The notes under the pieces are model-generated. The model had not been told where the DNA came from and ran no database searches. It saw nothing but the letters and a program-made list of their open reading frames with translations. DNA of 9,067 nucleotides from RGIG1959 sp045604545 (GTDB taxonomy: Bacteria; Bacillota; Clostridia; Oscillospirales; Acutalibacteraceae): positions 1-9,067 of the forward strand of contig JAZUOG010000026.1 of assembly GCA_045604545.1 (NCBI GenBank), read 5' to 3'. Below are positions 1 through 5,687 of this stretch, one piece after another (position 1 is the stretch's first letter; each line of letters opens with the position of its first letter). The translations under genes and the position numbers were made by a program.

Positions 1-126
1 TTGGAGCTGTTTGTGAAATCCGACATTCTGAACAGAGAAACAACTGTTGATCTCTATAATCAATGCGGAACAATCCGCCGCATCTTGATTGCATCCATCA
101 ATACCGCAAAGGAGAGCACGAAATGA
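1..126 (+). CDS. Four-helix-bundle protein (IVP/S23 family), C-terminal fragment
   Basis: Frame 1 is open from the first base to the TGA at 124-126 and encodes 41 residues; the 5' part lies outside the window. The fragment reads as an amphipathic helical hairpin. Its ending, with a Leu-Tyr pair, a Cys, IRRILIASI and NTAK, resembles the last helix of the small four-helix-bundle family first known from 23S rRNA intervening sequences, which is also common as a free-standing gene in Clostridia. Members of this family usually have about 115-130 residues, so roughly the last third is present. The related Avd accessory proteins of diversity-generating retroelements share the fold, but nothing here points to a retroelement. 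Codons are AT-rich compared with the central genes. The stop overlaps the next start (ATGA), so the two genes are probably transcribed together. The family call rests on pattern memory of a short tail. Confidence 0.7.
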   Translation: MELFVKSDILNRETTVDLYNQCGTIRRILIASINTAKESTK

Positions 127-500
127 ACTTCTTAACAAAACTGTTTAAGAAGAAACCCGTGGTAGAAATACCGCCAAGGCCTTCATGGGAAACTGTTGTT
201 GAAATGATGTACGACAAGCATCTTGATGCATTTTCTGATGAAGTTGTAAAAGTGATTTATTCAAAAGATCGCTCGATGAGATATGTTGTATTGAAGGACG
301 AAAAGGAGTTTTTCACTTATCAACTGGAAGCAATCTATCAGTACGATGAAGACGAATGGAAATATATTTGTTCACACGACAATGTGCTACCTGCAATGTG
401 GGAACCGTTTAGAGGGATTGTCGGAAAATCCGTTTTTGAAAATTTAGACGAATTGCTTAATGAATTAAAAGCAGAACCGGAGTATAAGCAATATTTTTGA
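123..500 (+). CDS. Hypothetical protein, 125 aa, acidic C-terminus
   Basis: I do not recognise a named family. The start at 123 is chosen because AAAGGAG (108-114) sits 8 bases upstream and the ATG overlaps the preceding stop as ATGA, which suggests translational coupling. An in-frame ATG at 63 has no ribosome binding site. The protein begins with a basic stretch (FLTKLFKKKP), has no convincing signal peptide or membrane helix, and continues as a mixed alpha/beta soluble domain rich in Tyr, Trp, Asp and Glu. Features include KVIYSKDRSMRY near residues 43-54, YQLEAIYQYDEDEWKY near 68-83 and an AMWEPF segment near 92-97. It ends in a Leu/Glu-rich helix. The alternating strands suggest a small compact cytoplasmic domain, possibly an immunity- or DUF-type protein, but there is no direct evidence of function. 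AT-rich codon use and pairing with a four-helix-bundle gene suggest accessory DNA. Confidence 0.8.
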   Translation: MNFLTKLFKKKPVVEIPPRPSWETVVEMMYDKHLDAFSDEVVKVIYSKDRSMRYVVLKDEKEFFTYQLEAIYQYDEDEWKYICSHDNVLPAMWEPFRGIVGKSVFENLDELLNELKAEPEYKQYF

Positions 501-530
501 TTGCTACACTACTTTTGCTTACTTTTACCT

Positions 531-620
531 CGATTTTGCTCCGTTTGGTTACCCTTTCGCAACAAAGAGACCGACCCTTTTGGGGTCGGTTTCTTTGTTT
601 TACGGAGCAAAAGGGAGTCG
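531..620. repeat. Nested inverted repeat enclosing a terminator-like hairpin
   Basis: An 11-bp perfect inverted repeat (534-544, TTTTGCTCCGT; 602-612, ACGGAGCAAAA) encloses a second, 17-bp hairpin (561-599). Outside it, CGA (531-533) can pair with TCG (618-620) across a 5-base bulge. The spacer 545-560 on the left has no counterpart on the right, so the fold would be a long stem with a one-sided internal loop. Every frame here is a shadow or a short open frame with no ribosome binding site, so I read it as non-coding. It could be a small non-autonomous repeat element, a structured RNA, or simply a terminator with an extended stem. Only one copy is visible in the window. Confidence 0.6.
561..601 (+). 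terminator. Rho-independent terminator downstream of the 125-aa gene
   Basis: The left arm 561-577 pairs with 583-599 over 17 bp with one G-U wobble (GACCGACCC against GGGTCGGTT at the core), around a 5-base loop (578-582). The stem ends in a T-rich 3' arm (TTTGTTTT). It lies about 60 bases after the stop at 500. The reverse strand forms the same hairpin but with a weaker T tail. Confidence 0.8.
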
Positions 621-633
621 AAAGCCCGTTAAG

Positions 634-658
634 AAAACGTGCCGGTGGCACGTTTTTA
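634..658 (+). terminator. Second terminator-like hairpin with T tract
   Basis: AAAACGTGCC (634-643) and GGCACGTTTT (647-656) form a 10-bp perfect stem with a GGT loop, followed by T at 657. Four further pairs (GCCC upstream, GGGC downstream) could lengthen the stem across small bulges. The A-rich left and T-rich right arms make it potentially active in both directions. Two terminator-like hairpins in a row before one promoter is more than simple insulation needs, so this may belong to the same element as the nested repeat just upstream. Confidence 0.65.
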
Positions 659-696
659 GGGCGTGGAGTTGATCTGACTTCTTTTTCTCTGAACTG

Positions 697-725
697 TTGA
701 CGGCAGCAGGATTTCCCGTTATAAT
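697..725 (+). promoter_or_regulatory. Sigma-A-type promoter for the DUF4352-like lipoprotein gene
   Basis: TTGACG (697-702) and TATAAT (720-725) are separated by exactly 17 bp, close to the housekeeping consensus. The predicted transcript would start near 732, about 20 bases before the start codon at 754, which leaves just enough leader for the ribosome binding site AAGGGGG (739-745). Confidence 0.85.
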
Positions 726-753
726 AGAATCTATACAAAAGGGGGCGTTGGAT

Positions 754-1779
754 ATGTTCAAAAAATGGATCGCGCTGGCGATGATCGGGATATGCTGTCT
801 GTCGATGGCAGCGTGTGGTGAGGAAGACAAACCCACGGCACCGATTACGGTACCGCCCACTCCGCAAATTGAGGAAATCGCCCCGAAAATCGGTGAGGAA
901 TATACCGTTGACAATGCGGTGAACTTTTCGCTCTTCAAAGTATCGACAGGTGACAAGGTGACCGCCACCATTGACGATGCGGTCTATTACGAAAACAGCC
1001 ACAAGGGCAAGACCTATGTCGATGTGGTGATGGACGTCACCAACGTGAAGGACACGGCGGTCAAATCCCATGAGCTGATGAGTGTGTCGGCTGTCGGCAA
1101 AGATGACGTGTCGTATACGTCCGTGCTGTTTGCGACGGAAGCCGAGTTCGGCACGGAGCTTGTGCAGTTTGAAGAGGTCGCGCCGAACGAGACGGTGAGA
1201 CTGCATGCCGCTGTGGAGGTTGAAGAAATCGAAACCGCGTTGGTGCTGACCATCGGCGGTGACAAGGATACGGTGTACAAGCTTGACTACACCCTCGGCG
1301 AAACGCTCAGCAGTGCGACGGATATCAAGATCGGCGGCACGGTGCAGACCGATGAGGGCAATGCGTTGACCCTTGTCAGTGTCAGCTTCGGCGGCGAAGT
1401 CAACCCCACCAACACCGACGGCTACTATTCTTACTATAGTGTCAAGGACAGCACCACAGGCTATGTATACGCCGAGATGAACATTCTCAACAACACCAAA
1501 GAGCCGCTTCCTGTGAGCAAAGCGGTGGGCATGACGGTGGCGTATCCCGACGGTCGTGTGTTTAACGGCTTCACGGTCGTGGAGGCCGAGGATCAAAAAG
1601 GCTTTGTGACCGATGCGGTCATTGAAGCGGGCAAGATGGCGCGTGTGCTCTATCTCGTCGAGATCCCCACAGCCCCCAAACGCACCGAAGTGGACATCAC
1701 CGTTGCCTTCGGCAGTGATGAGCATCTCATCACCATCGGTATCCCCGCAACGGAAGCCCCGACCGAACCGACGACATGA
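754..1779 (+). CDS. Secreted lipoprotein with two DUF4352-like modules
   Basis: This 341-residue protein starts with a type II signal peptide: Lys-Lys near the N-terminus, a hydrophobic stretch and a lipobox MAAC with the lipidated Cys at residue 21. A Pro/Thr-rich linker follows (about residues 27-45). Two beta-rich modules of similar plan follow, roughly 45-180 and 185-330. Each opens with a GDKV- or GGTV-type strand and contains an alternating strand of the kind seen in YVDVVMDVTNVKD and YVYAEMNILNNTKEP. This is the pattern of the immunoglobulin-like DUF4352/MPT63 fold in Gram-positive lipoproteins; its biochemical role is unknown, and a surface-binding or protein-interaction function is only an inference. 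The C-terminus is a short Glu/Pro/Thr-rich tail. The start at 754 has a good ribosome binding site and a near-consensus promoter; an in-frame GTG/TTG extension upstream would overlap the promoter. The gene is monocistronic, with a terminator 4 bases after the stop. Confidence 0.85.
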   Translation: MFKKWIALAMIGICCLSMAACGEEDKPTAPITVPPTPQIEEIAPKIGEEYTVDNAVNFSLFKVSTGDKVTATIDDAVYYENSHKGKTYVDVVMDVTNVKDTAVKSHELMSVSAVGKDDVSYTSVLFATEAEFGTELVQFEEVAPNETVRLHAAVEVEEIETALVLTIGGDKDTVYKLDYTLGETLSSATDIKIGGTVQTDEGNALTLVSVSFGGEVNPTNTDGYYSYYSVKDSTTGYVYAEMNILNNTKEPLPVSKAVGMTVAYPDGRVFNGFTVVEAEDQKGFVTDAVIEAGKMARVLYLVEIPTAPKRTEVDITVAFGSDEHLITIGIPATEAPTEPTT

Positions 1780-1782
1780 GAA

Positions 1783-1824
1783 AACCCCGACAACCAAAAG
1801 CGGTTGTCGGGGTTCTGATTTTTT
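1783..1824. terminator. Terminator between convergent genes
   Basis: AACCCCGACAACC (1783-1795) and GGTTGTCGGGGTT (1802-1814) form a 13-bp perfect stem with a 6-base loop. On the plus strand CTGA and six Ts (1819-1824) follow, so it terminates the lipoprotein gene. On the minus strand the same stem ends in TTTT and would terminate the leftward block, whose last stop codon (1823-1825) lies in the T tract. Confidence 0.9.
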
Positions 1825-2278
1825 AGCTGTAAGGATCGTAGTCCGTGTAGGTTTTACCGCTGCGGGAGTGACCGCTCGAATCCACATAATCCTTGCCGAT
1901 CTTGTTACCCATCGAATCGACGATCACACATTCACGGTAATCTGCCGCCATCTCCTTCATGATGCCGGCGAGCGGGATCAGCACGAGCATCATGATGAAC
2001 ATCACGCGCAAAAACGAAAACATGCCGCTGAGAAACAAATTCACCATGTAAGAAGCGCGGCGAGCGGGCTCCACCTTCAGTGAGGTGACGACCATGATGA
2101 CGACACCGCCGATAAACAAAGCGGCTCCGCCGCCCGTGAACAGGCTTTCTTCACGGAGCAGACCCGCGATGAACATGCCTGCGCCGATCATCAGCAGATT
2201 AAAGCAGACGTAACAGCGGAAGCGGACCCATACAAGGGAAATGAGTCCCAGAATGATAACAGCTACAACAAATGCCAT
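1823..2278 (-). CDS. Small integral membrane protein, four predicted helices
   Basis: I do not recognise a named family. The 151-residue protein has four hydrophobic segments, about residues 2-18, 22-41, 46-67 and 87-107, joined by short loops containing Arg pairs (RFR at 19-21, PARR at 71-74). A hydrophilic 44-residue C-terminal tail rich in Tyr, Asp, Ser and Gly follows. With short basic loops after helices 1 and 3, the tail may face the cytoplasm or the outside; the sequence does not settle this. The AAAGGA ribosome binding site lies 10 bases upstream. The gene begins 29 bases after the stop of the zinc-ribbon lipoprotein gene, so the two probably share a transcript and may act together at the membrane, which is an inference from spacing. 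It is the last gene of the leftward block. Confidence 0.85.
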   Translation of the reverse strand: MAFVVAVIILGLISLVWVRFRCYVCFNLLMIGAGMFIAGLLREESLFTGGGAALFIGGVVIMVVTSLKVEPARRASYMVNLFLSGMFSFLRVMFIMMLVLIPLAGIMKEMAADYRECVIVDSMGNKIGKDYVDSSGHSRSGKTYTDYDPYS

Positions 2279-2307
2279 GAAAAAAACAGTCCTTTCTTGC
2301 CTTGGGG

Positions 2308-2520
2308 TTATGTGAGGGAGATGTCGTCGAAGGACACACCGAGGTCGAGCTTTTCTTCGCAGTCGTCGCAGTAGATCTGCCAGCTGTCGTCTGCGTTGGA
2401 ATCGGCATCAGCCTCAACGGCGGTACCGCAACCGTCACAGGTAAGGGTTTTCCCTTCGCCGCATCCGCCGAGCGCCAGCATCATTACGGCCATCAGTAAC
2501 ACTGCCAAAAGCGTTTTCAT
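2308..2520 (-). CDS. Small lipoprotein with a CxxC-CxxC zinc-ribbon motif
   Basis: A 70-residue protein. Residues 1-20 form a lipoprotein signal peptide with lipobox LGGC (lipidated Cys20). The mature part has CDGC at 28-31 and CDDC at 51-54, separated by a 19-residue acidic linker, the arrangement of a zinc ribbon or rubredoxin-like metal knuckle. Zinc ribbons are common in cytoplasmic proteins of this size; one attached to a lipid anchor outside the membrane is less usual. Possible roles are metal binding, metal sensing or redox chemistry, none of which is shown. The start ATG at 2518-2520 follows AAAGGAGG by 8 bases; a GTG three codons earlier overlaps that site and is rejected. The gene is followed after 29 bases by the membrane-protein gene and has a candidate promoter of its own. 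Confidence 0.85.
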   Translation of the reverse strand: MKTLLAVLLMAVMMLALGGCGEGKTLTCDGCGTAVEADADSNADDSWQIYCDDCEEKLDLGVSFDDISLT

Positions 2521-2549
2521 CGTCAGCACCTCCTTTATGTGTGAGTAGT

Positions 2550-2578
2550 ATCGTATCGTGTTGCATTCCGAATGGCAA
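2550..2578 (-). promoter_or_regulatory. Candidate promoter for the zinc-ribbon lipoprotein operon
   Basis: On the minus strand TTGCCA (2578-2573) and TACGAT (2555-2550) are 17 bp apart, matching the consensus at 5/6 and 4/6. It lies in the 68-base gap between the acetyltransferase stop and the lipoprotein start, where no terminator hairpin is evident. Read-through from upstream and independent initiation are therefore both possible. Confidence 0.5.
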
Positions 2579-2588
2579 TCGAAAACAA

Positions 2589-3221
2589 TTACAGAAATGT
2601 TCGCTCCACGTCAAACCCGATGGGTTTGTCTTTGCGGTAGTATTGATAGTCCCGTTCGCTGATCTCGCGCAGAACGCGGCAAGGGTTGCCGACGGCCACG
2701 ACGTTTGCGGGGATATCCTTTGTCACCACACTGCCCGCGCCGATGACGGTGTTGTCGCCGATGGTCACACCGGGCAGAATAACACTTCCCGCACCGATCC
2801 ATACGCGGTTGCCGATGCGGACAGGCAGGTTGTACTGATATACCTGCTTACGAAGCTCGGGACAGACGGGATGGGTGCCTGTGGCGATCACCACCCGCGG
2901 GGCGATCATGACATTGTCGCCGATGATGATGTCGGTGTCGTCCACGACCGTCAGACCGAAATTGGCATAGAAGTTATCGCCGACCTGCATATGACAGCCC
3001 CAGTTGGCATAAAACGGCGGCTCGATATAGCAGTTTTCACCCACACGCGCAAACACCTTTTTGAGGATATCGGCGCGTTTTTCCACCTCCGACGGGCGGC
3101 TGTGGTTAAAGTCGTAAAGCAACTCTTTACACGCATACAACCGTCGGTTCAGATCGTCGGGGATCGCGTCGAGCGAACAGTCATACAGCTCGCCGCTTTT
3201 CATTTTTTCATAAAGCGACAT
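2589..3221 (-). CDS. Sugar O-acetyltransferase, maltose/galactoside acetyltransferase family
   Basis: The 210-residue protein matches the LacA/Maa family, which transfers acetyl from acetyl-CoA to a sugar hydroxyl in the cytoplasm and forms trimers. Residues 5-55 are the N-terminal Mac domain (KMKSGELYD, then a helical RRLYACKELLYDFN segment). From about 57 the left-handed beta-helix of hexapeptide repeats begins. The catalytic His is His117 in ATGTHPV, and the C-terminal coil contains WIGAGSVILPGVTIG and GAGSVVTKDIPANVVAVGNP, as in the family. Length is typical (about 185-210). The acceptor sugar cannot be read from sequence. I chose the ATG at 3221 because it is 10 bases from AAGGA; a GTG at 3230 and an ATG at 3227 lie too close to it. 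The start overlaps the transporter gene's stop by 14 bases, so translation is probably coupled. Confidence 0.92.
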   Translation of the reverse strand: MSLYEKMKSGELYDCSLDAIPDDLNRRLYACKELLYDFNHSRPSEVEKRADILKKVFARVGENCYIEPPFYANWGCHMQVGDNFYANFGLTVVDDTDIIIGDNVMIAPRVVIATGTHPVCPELRKQVYQYNLPVRIGNRVWIGAGSVILPGVTIGDNTVIGAGSVVTKDIPANVVAVGNPCRVLREISERDYQYYRKDKPIGFDVERTFL

Positions 3222-4107
3222 CGTCATCACATCCTTTCGGTTTGGCAGGAAGCTCGCTGACCACCGCCGAAATCAGAATCAGTCCTGCGCCGATCAGCTG
3301 AGCGACGGTCATGGTTTCGCCGAGCAACAGTGCCGACAACACAAGCGCCACAACGGGATCCATGTACCCGAGCACCGCCACCGATTGGGAGGACAGCCCC
3401 TTCAGACTGCCGAAATAGAGCGCATACGCGATGCCTGTGTGAACGATACCGACGACGGCGATCATGATGAGAGAGGTTGCGGACAACGCGGAGGAGATGC
3501 CGCTGCCTGTCAGCAACACATACGGGATGAGAATGACCGTTGACGAAAACAACTGCACGACCGTTTTGCCGTACACGTTGTCAACGGGATTCTTCTTGTT
3601 GAGAATGACCGTGACGGCATACAGTATGGCCGCTCCCAGACCGAACGCCATGCCTGTCAGATCCTGTGTGCCGACGGGAGTTCCCGAAAGGACACCCGAC
3701 ACGGCGACCATGCCGCTCACCGAGACGAGGGCACACACGCCTTTTTTGAGCGTCAGCCGTTCCTTGAATATCCACGGAGACATCAGCATCAGTATGGTCG
3801 GTTGCATATAGTAGCACAGCGTTGCTGTGGCGACGGTGGTGTGGTTGTAGGCTTCAAAGAGCAAGATCCAGTTGACGCCGAGTGTCACGCCCGACAGCAT
3901 CAGAAGTGCCGTGCGCACCTTGCCGATATGAAGCGACAGCGAGCGCTTTTGACACAGCGACAGCACGAGTAAAAACACGCCGCCGATCAGCCCCCGCACA
4001 AAAGCGAGCATTCCCGACGAGAGCGGGATCCATTTGCGGAAAACGCCCACCGTGCCGTAAATCACCATCGAGGCGATAAAGGAAAGATAAGATCGTGTGG
4101 ATTTCAT
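3208..4107 (-). CDS. EamA/DMT-superfamily transporter (10 helices)
   Basis: A 299-residue membrane protein with about ten hydrophobic segments arranged as two EamA repeats (roughly residues 8-145 and 152-290), the usual length and plan of the drug/metabolite transporter family. Typical signatures are YYMQPTILMLMSPWIF with KERLT in the first half and GYMDPVVALVLSALLLGE followed by the AQLIGAGLILI helix in the second. Family members move small metabolites such as amino acids, sugars or nucleosides out of or into the cell; the substrate here is unknown. The C-terminus is short, with Lys and Asp residues. The start at 4107 has only a weak site (GGACGG, 8 bases upstream). It lies 18 bases downstream of a terminator with no room for a promoter between, so its promoter must lie inside or upstream of the galactokinase gene, or it depends on read-through. 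It overlaps the acetyltransferase gene. Confidence 0.9.
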   Translation of the reverse strand: MKSTRSYLSFIASMVIYGTVGVFRKWIPLSSGMLAFVRGLIGGVFLLVLSLCQKRSLSLHIGKVRTALLMLSGVTLGVNWILLFEAYNHTTVATATLCYYMQPTILMLMSPWIFKERLTLKKGVCALVSVSGMVAVSGVLSGTPVGTQDLTGMAFGLGAAILYAVTVILNKKNPVDNVYGKTVVQLFSSTVILIPYVLLTGSGISSALSATSLIMIAVVGIVHTGIAYALYFGSLKGLSSQSVAVLGYMDPVVALVLSALLLGETMTVAQLIGAGLILISAVVSELPAKPKGCDDDVAL

Positions 4108-4125
4108 AGAAAAGACCGTCCGTTG

Positions 4126-4154
4126 AAAAAAGGCTGTCCGTGGGACAGCCTTTT
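4126..4154 (-). terminator. Terminator after the galactokinase-family gene
   Basis: On the minus strand AAAAGGCTGTCC and GGACAGCCTTTT form a 12-bp stem with a 3-base loop and a run of six Ts ending at 4126. It lies 11 bases after the galactokinase stop and 18 bases before the transporter start. Confidence 0.85.
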
Positions 4155-4165
4155 CAGAATGATGG

Positions 4166-5452
4166 TTATTTGAGAGTGTCGAGGCAGATGCCGCCGTAGG
4201 GGCGGATGCTCAGCACGTGGCAGTGACCCTTGCCGAACACCGATTCCATGGTGTCGATAAAGGTGTCGAGCTTGTTTGCGGGGACGAAGTTCTGGGTCGT
4301 GCCGCCGAAGCCGCCGCCGTGCACACGCCATGCGCCGCAACCGTCGAGCATCAGCTGAGCGAGCGCCAAAGCGACCGACATGCTTTGTTCCTTCACGTCG
4401 CACACCGCATAGATGTTCTGGAGGTATTCGTAGGAGGAGTGACCCGACTCAATGATAAGGCGTTTGAATTCCTCGAAATCGTTGTTTTTGAGTGCCGTCA
4501 CCTGCTTGACAACGCGGTCGTTTTCGGTCAGGAAGTGGAACGCACGGAGCACCGCACGGTCGCCGTTGGCGGCGCGAAGCGCGGGCATTGCCGCGATCAG
4601 GCCGTTCATATCCACACCGCGCAGATAGGCTTCGCCGAGATCGCCCGCAACCGCTTTCATTTCGGCGGGAACGGCGGCGTATTCATGGGTAAGGTCCGCG
4701 TGGTCACCGCCGACATCCACAATGCACAGCTTGTAGCCGCACGCCGCAAAGTCGAACGGCACCGCTTCGATGACGGGGTTGTCGGTGTCGGCAAAATCGA
4801 TGGTGATGATGCCGCCGACGGAGCTGGCCATCTGGTCCATCAGACCGCTGGGCTTACCGAAATAGCGGTTTTCCGCAAACTGCGCGATCTGTGCGATCTC
4901 CACCGCCGATACCTGGCAGTTGCTGTAAACGTGGTTGAGAATGGTGCCGATGAGCACCTCAAACGCCGCCGAGGAGGACAGACCCGAACCCTTGAGCACG
5001 TTGGAGGTCGTGTAGGCATCAAAGCCGCCGATGCCGTAGCCGCGCTGAGAGAAGCGGGCGACGGTGCCGCGAATGAGCGAAGAAGAGCGGTTGATCTCTT
5101 CGACACGGCTGTCAAGATCGGTGATGTCGATCTCGTCCATCGGATAGCCTTCCGATTTCACGCGAACGGTGGTGTCTTTGCGCGGAGAAACGACCGCGAT
5201 GACATCGAGGTTGACACTGCCCGCGAGAACGCGACCGTGGTTGTGGTCGGTGTGGTTGCCGCCGATCTCGGTACGACCGGGGGCGGAGAACAGGCGCAGA
5301 TCGTCACTGTCACCGAAGGTGTCCACAAAGCCATCGACCGTTTTGATGTATCTGGCGCACTGGGTGTCGACCTGATCCTCGCCGTACAGCGTGGCAAACA
5401 GCTTGTTGTATTCGCCGTTTTGAAGAGCTTGTTTCAAAGCTTGTGCATTCAT
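4166..5452 (-). CDS. galK: Galactokinase-family GHMP sugar kinase
   Basis: The 428-residue protein has the order of the GHMP kinases. An N-terminal sugar-binding segment contains APGR (57-60) and GGNHTDHNHG (64-73). The phosphate-binding GSGLSSSAA loop lies at 155-163, GLMDQ with the likely catalytic Asp206 at 203-207, and GGGFGG at 379-384. Known galactokinases phosphorylate galactose at C1 in the Leloir pathway. Compared with the usual GRVNLIGEHTDYN, the motif here reads GRTEIGGNHTDHN, so the sugar-contacting Glu is Asn66 and the Tyr is His70. The length is above the roughly 390 typical of GalK. It belongs to a Clostridial subgroup usually called galactokinase, but the sugar may differ. The ATG at 5452 follows AAAGGCGG by 7 bases. 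No galT or galE lies in the window. It is transcribed divergently from the dockerin-hydrolase gene. Confidence 0.88.
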   Translation of the reverse strand: MNAQALKQALQNGEYNKLFATLYGEDQVDTQCARYIKTVDGFVDTFGDSDDLRLFSAPGRTEIGGNHTDHNHGRVLAGSVNLDVIAVVSPRKDTTVRVKSEGYPMDEIDITDLDSRVEEINRSSSLIRGTVARFSQRGYGIGGFDAYTTSNVLKGSGLSSSAAFEVLIGTILNHVYSNCQVSAVEIAQIAQFAENRYFGKPSGLMDQMASSVGGIITIDFADTDNPVIEAVPFDFAACGYKLCIVDVGGDHADLTHEYAAVPAEMKAVAGDLGEAYLRGVDMNGLIAAMPALRAANGDRAVLRAFHFLTENDRVVKQVTALKNNDFEEFKRLIIESGHSSYEYLQNIYAVCDVKEQSMSVALALAQLMLDGCGAWRVHGGGFGGTTQNFVPANKLDTFIDTMESVFGKGHCHVLSIRPYGGICLDTLK

Positions 5453-5490
5453 TGCTAAACCGCCTTTCGTGTTGCGTTATGTATGCTGTT

Positions 5491-5520
5491 ATTATACGAT
5501 GAGCGGGGGAGGGTTTGCAA
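5491..5520 (-). promoter_or_regulatory. Promoter of the galactokinase-family gene
   Basis: On the minus strand TTGCAA (5520-5515) and TATAAT (5496-5491) are 18 bp apart. The -10 is a perfect match and the -35 is 4/6. The transcript would begin about 30 bases before the start codon at 5452. It lies about 70 bases from the divergent promoter, so a shared regulator could act on both. Confidence 0.75.
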
Positions 5521-5531
5521 GGGGAAAACAC

Positions 5532-5587
5532 AAAAAAACCGTATTATTTTTAAGGAAATGGGGATTTTTTGAAAAAAACGGATTTTT
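5532..5587. promoter_or_regulatory. A/T-tract array between divergent promoters
   Basis: Five A or T runs (5532-5538, 5547-5551, 5565-5570, 5572-5578 and 5583-5587) lie immediately upstream of the -35 at 5591 within otherwise GC-rich DNA. They could act as an UP element for the hydrolase promoter or bend the DNA. The last three are about 8-10 bp apart; the others are not strictly phased. No operator-like palindrome is evident. Confidence 0.4.
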
Positions 5588-5590
5588 GTC

Positions 5591-5620
5591 TTGCCAAAAC
5601 GGCAGTGGATATAGTATACT
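5591..5620 (+). promoter_or_regulatory. Promoter of the dockerin-GHL10 gene
   Basis: TTGCCA (5591-5596) and TATACT (5615-5620) are 18 bp apart, each matching 5 of 6 consensus bases. The leader to the start at 5688 is about 60 bases and contains the ribosome binding site GGAAGGA (5671-5677). Confidence 0.75.
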
Positions 5621-5687
5621 AAATCTGTATAGGTGCGTCCTCACGCGCTATATGAAAGAAATCGTTTACAGGAAGGACGATGAACGA

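Noticed and set aside
497..700. A 67-residue plus-strand open frame over the hairpin region
   Set aside because: There is no ribosome binding site, and its sequence is only the translation of the nested inverted repeats.
457..1887. A 476-residue minus-strand open frame crossing 457-1887
   Set aside because: It crosses three hairpins, a promoter and the whole lipoprotein gene and has no start signals.
2541..3260. A 239-residue plus-strand open frame opposite the acetyltransferase
   Set aside because: It is antisense to a gene with a clear catalytic His and hexapeptide repeats.
4217..5458. A 413-residue plus-strand open frame opposite the galactokinase gene
   Set aside because: The translation is His/Val/Arg-rich, typical of a GC-rich antisense shadow. 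The minus strand encodes all GHMP motifs.
5469..5687. N-terminal extension of the hydrolase to 5469
   Set aside because: The extension would overlap both divergent promoters and place a Cys-rich, basic segment before a complete signal peptide. The ribosome binding site supports 5688.
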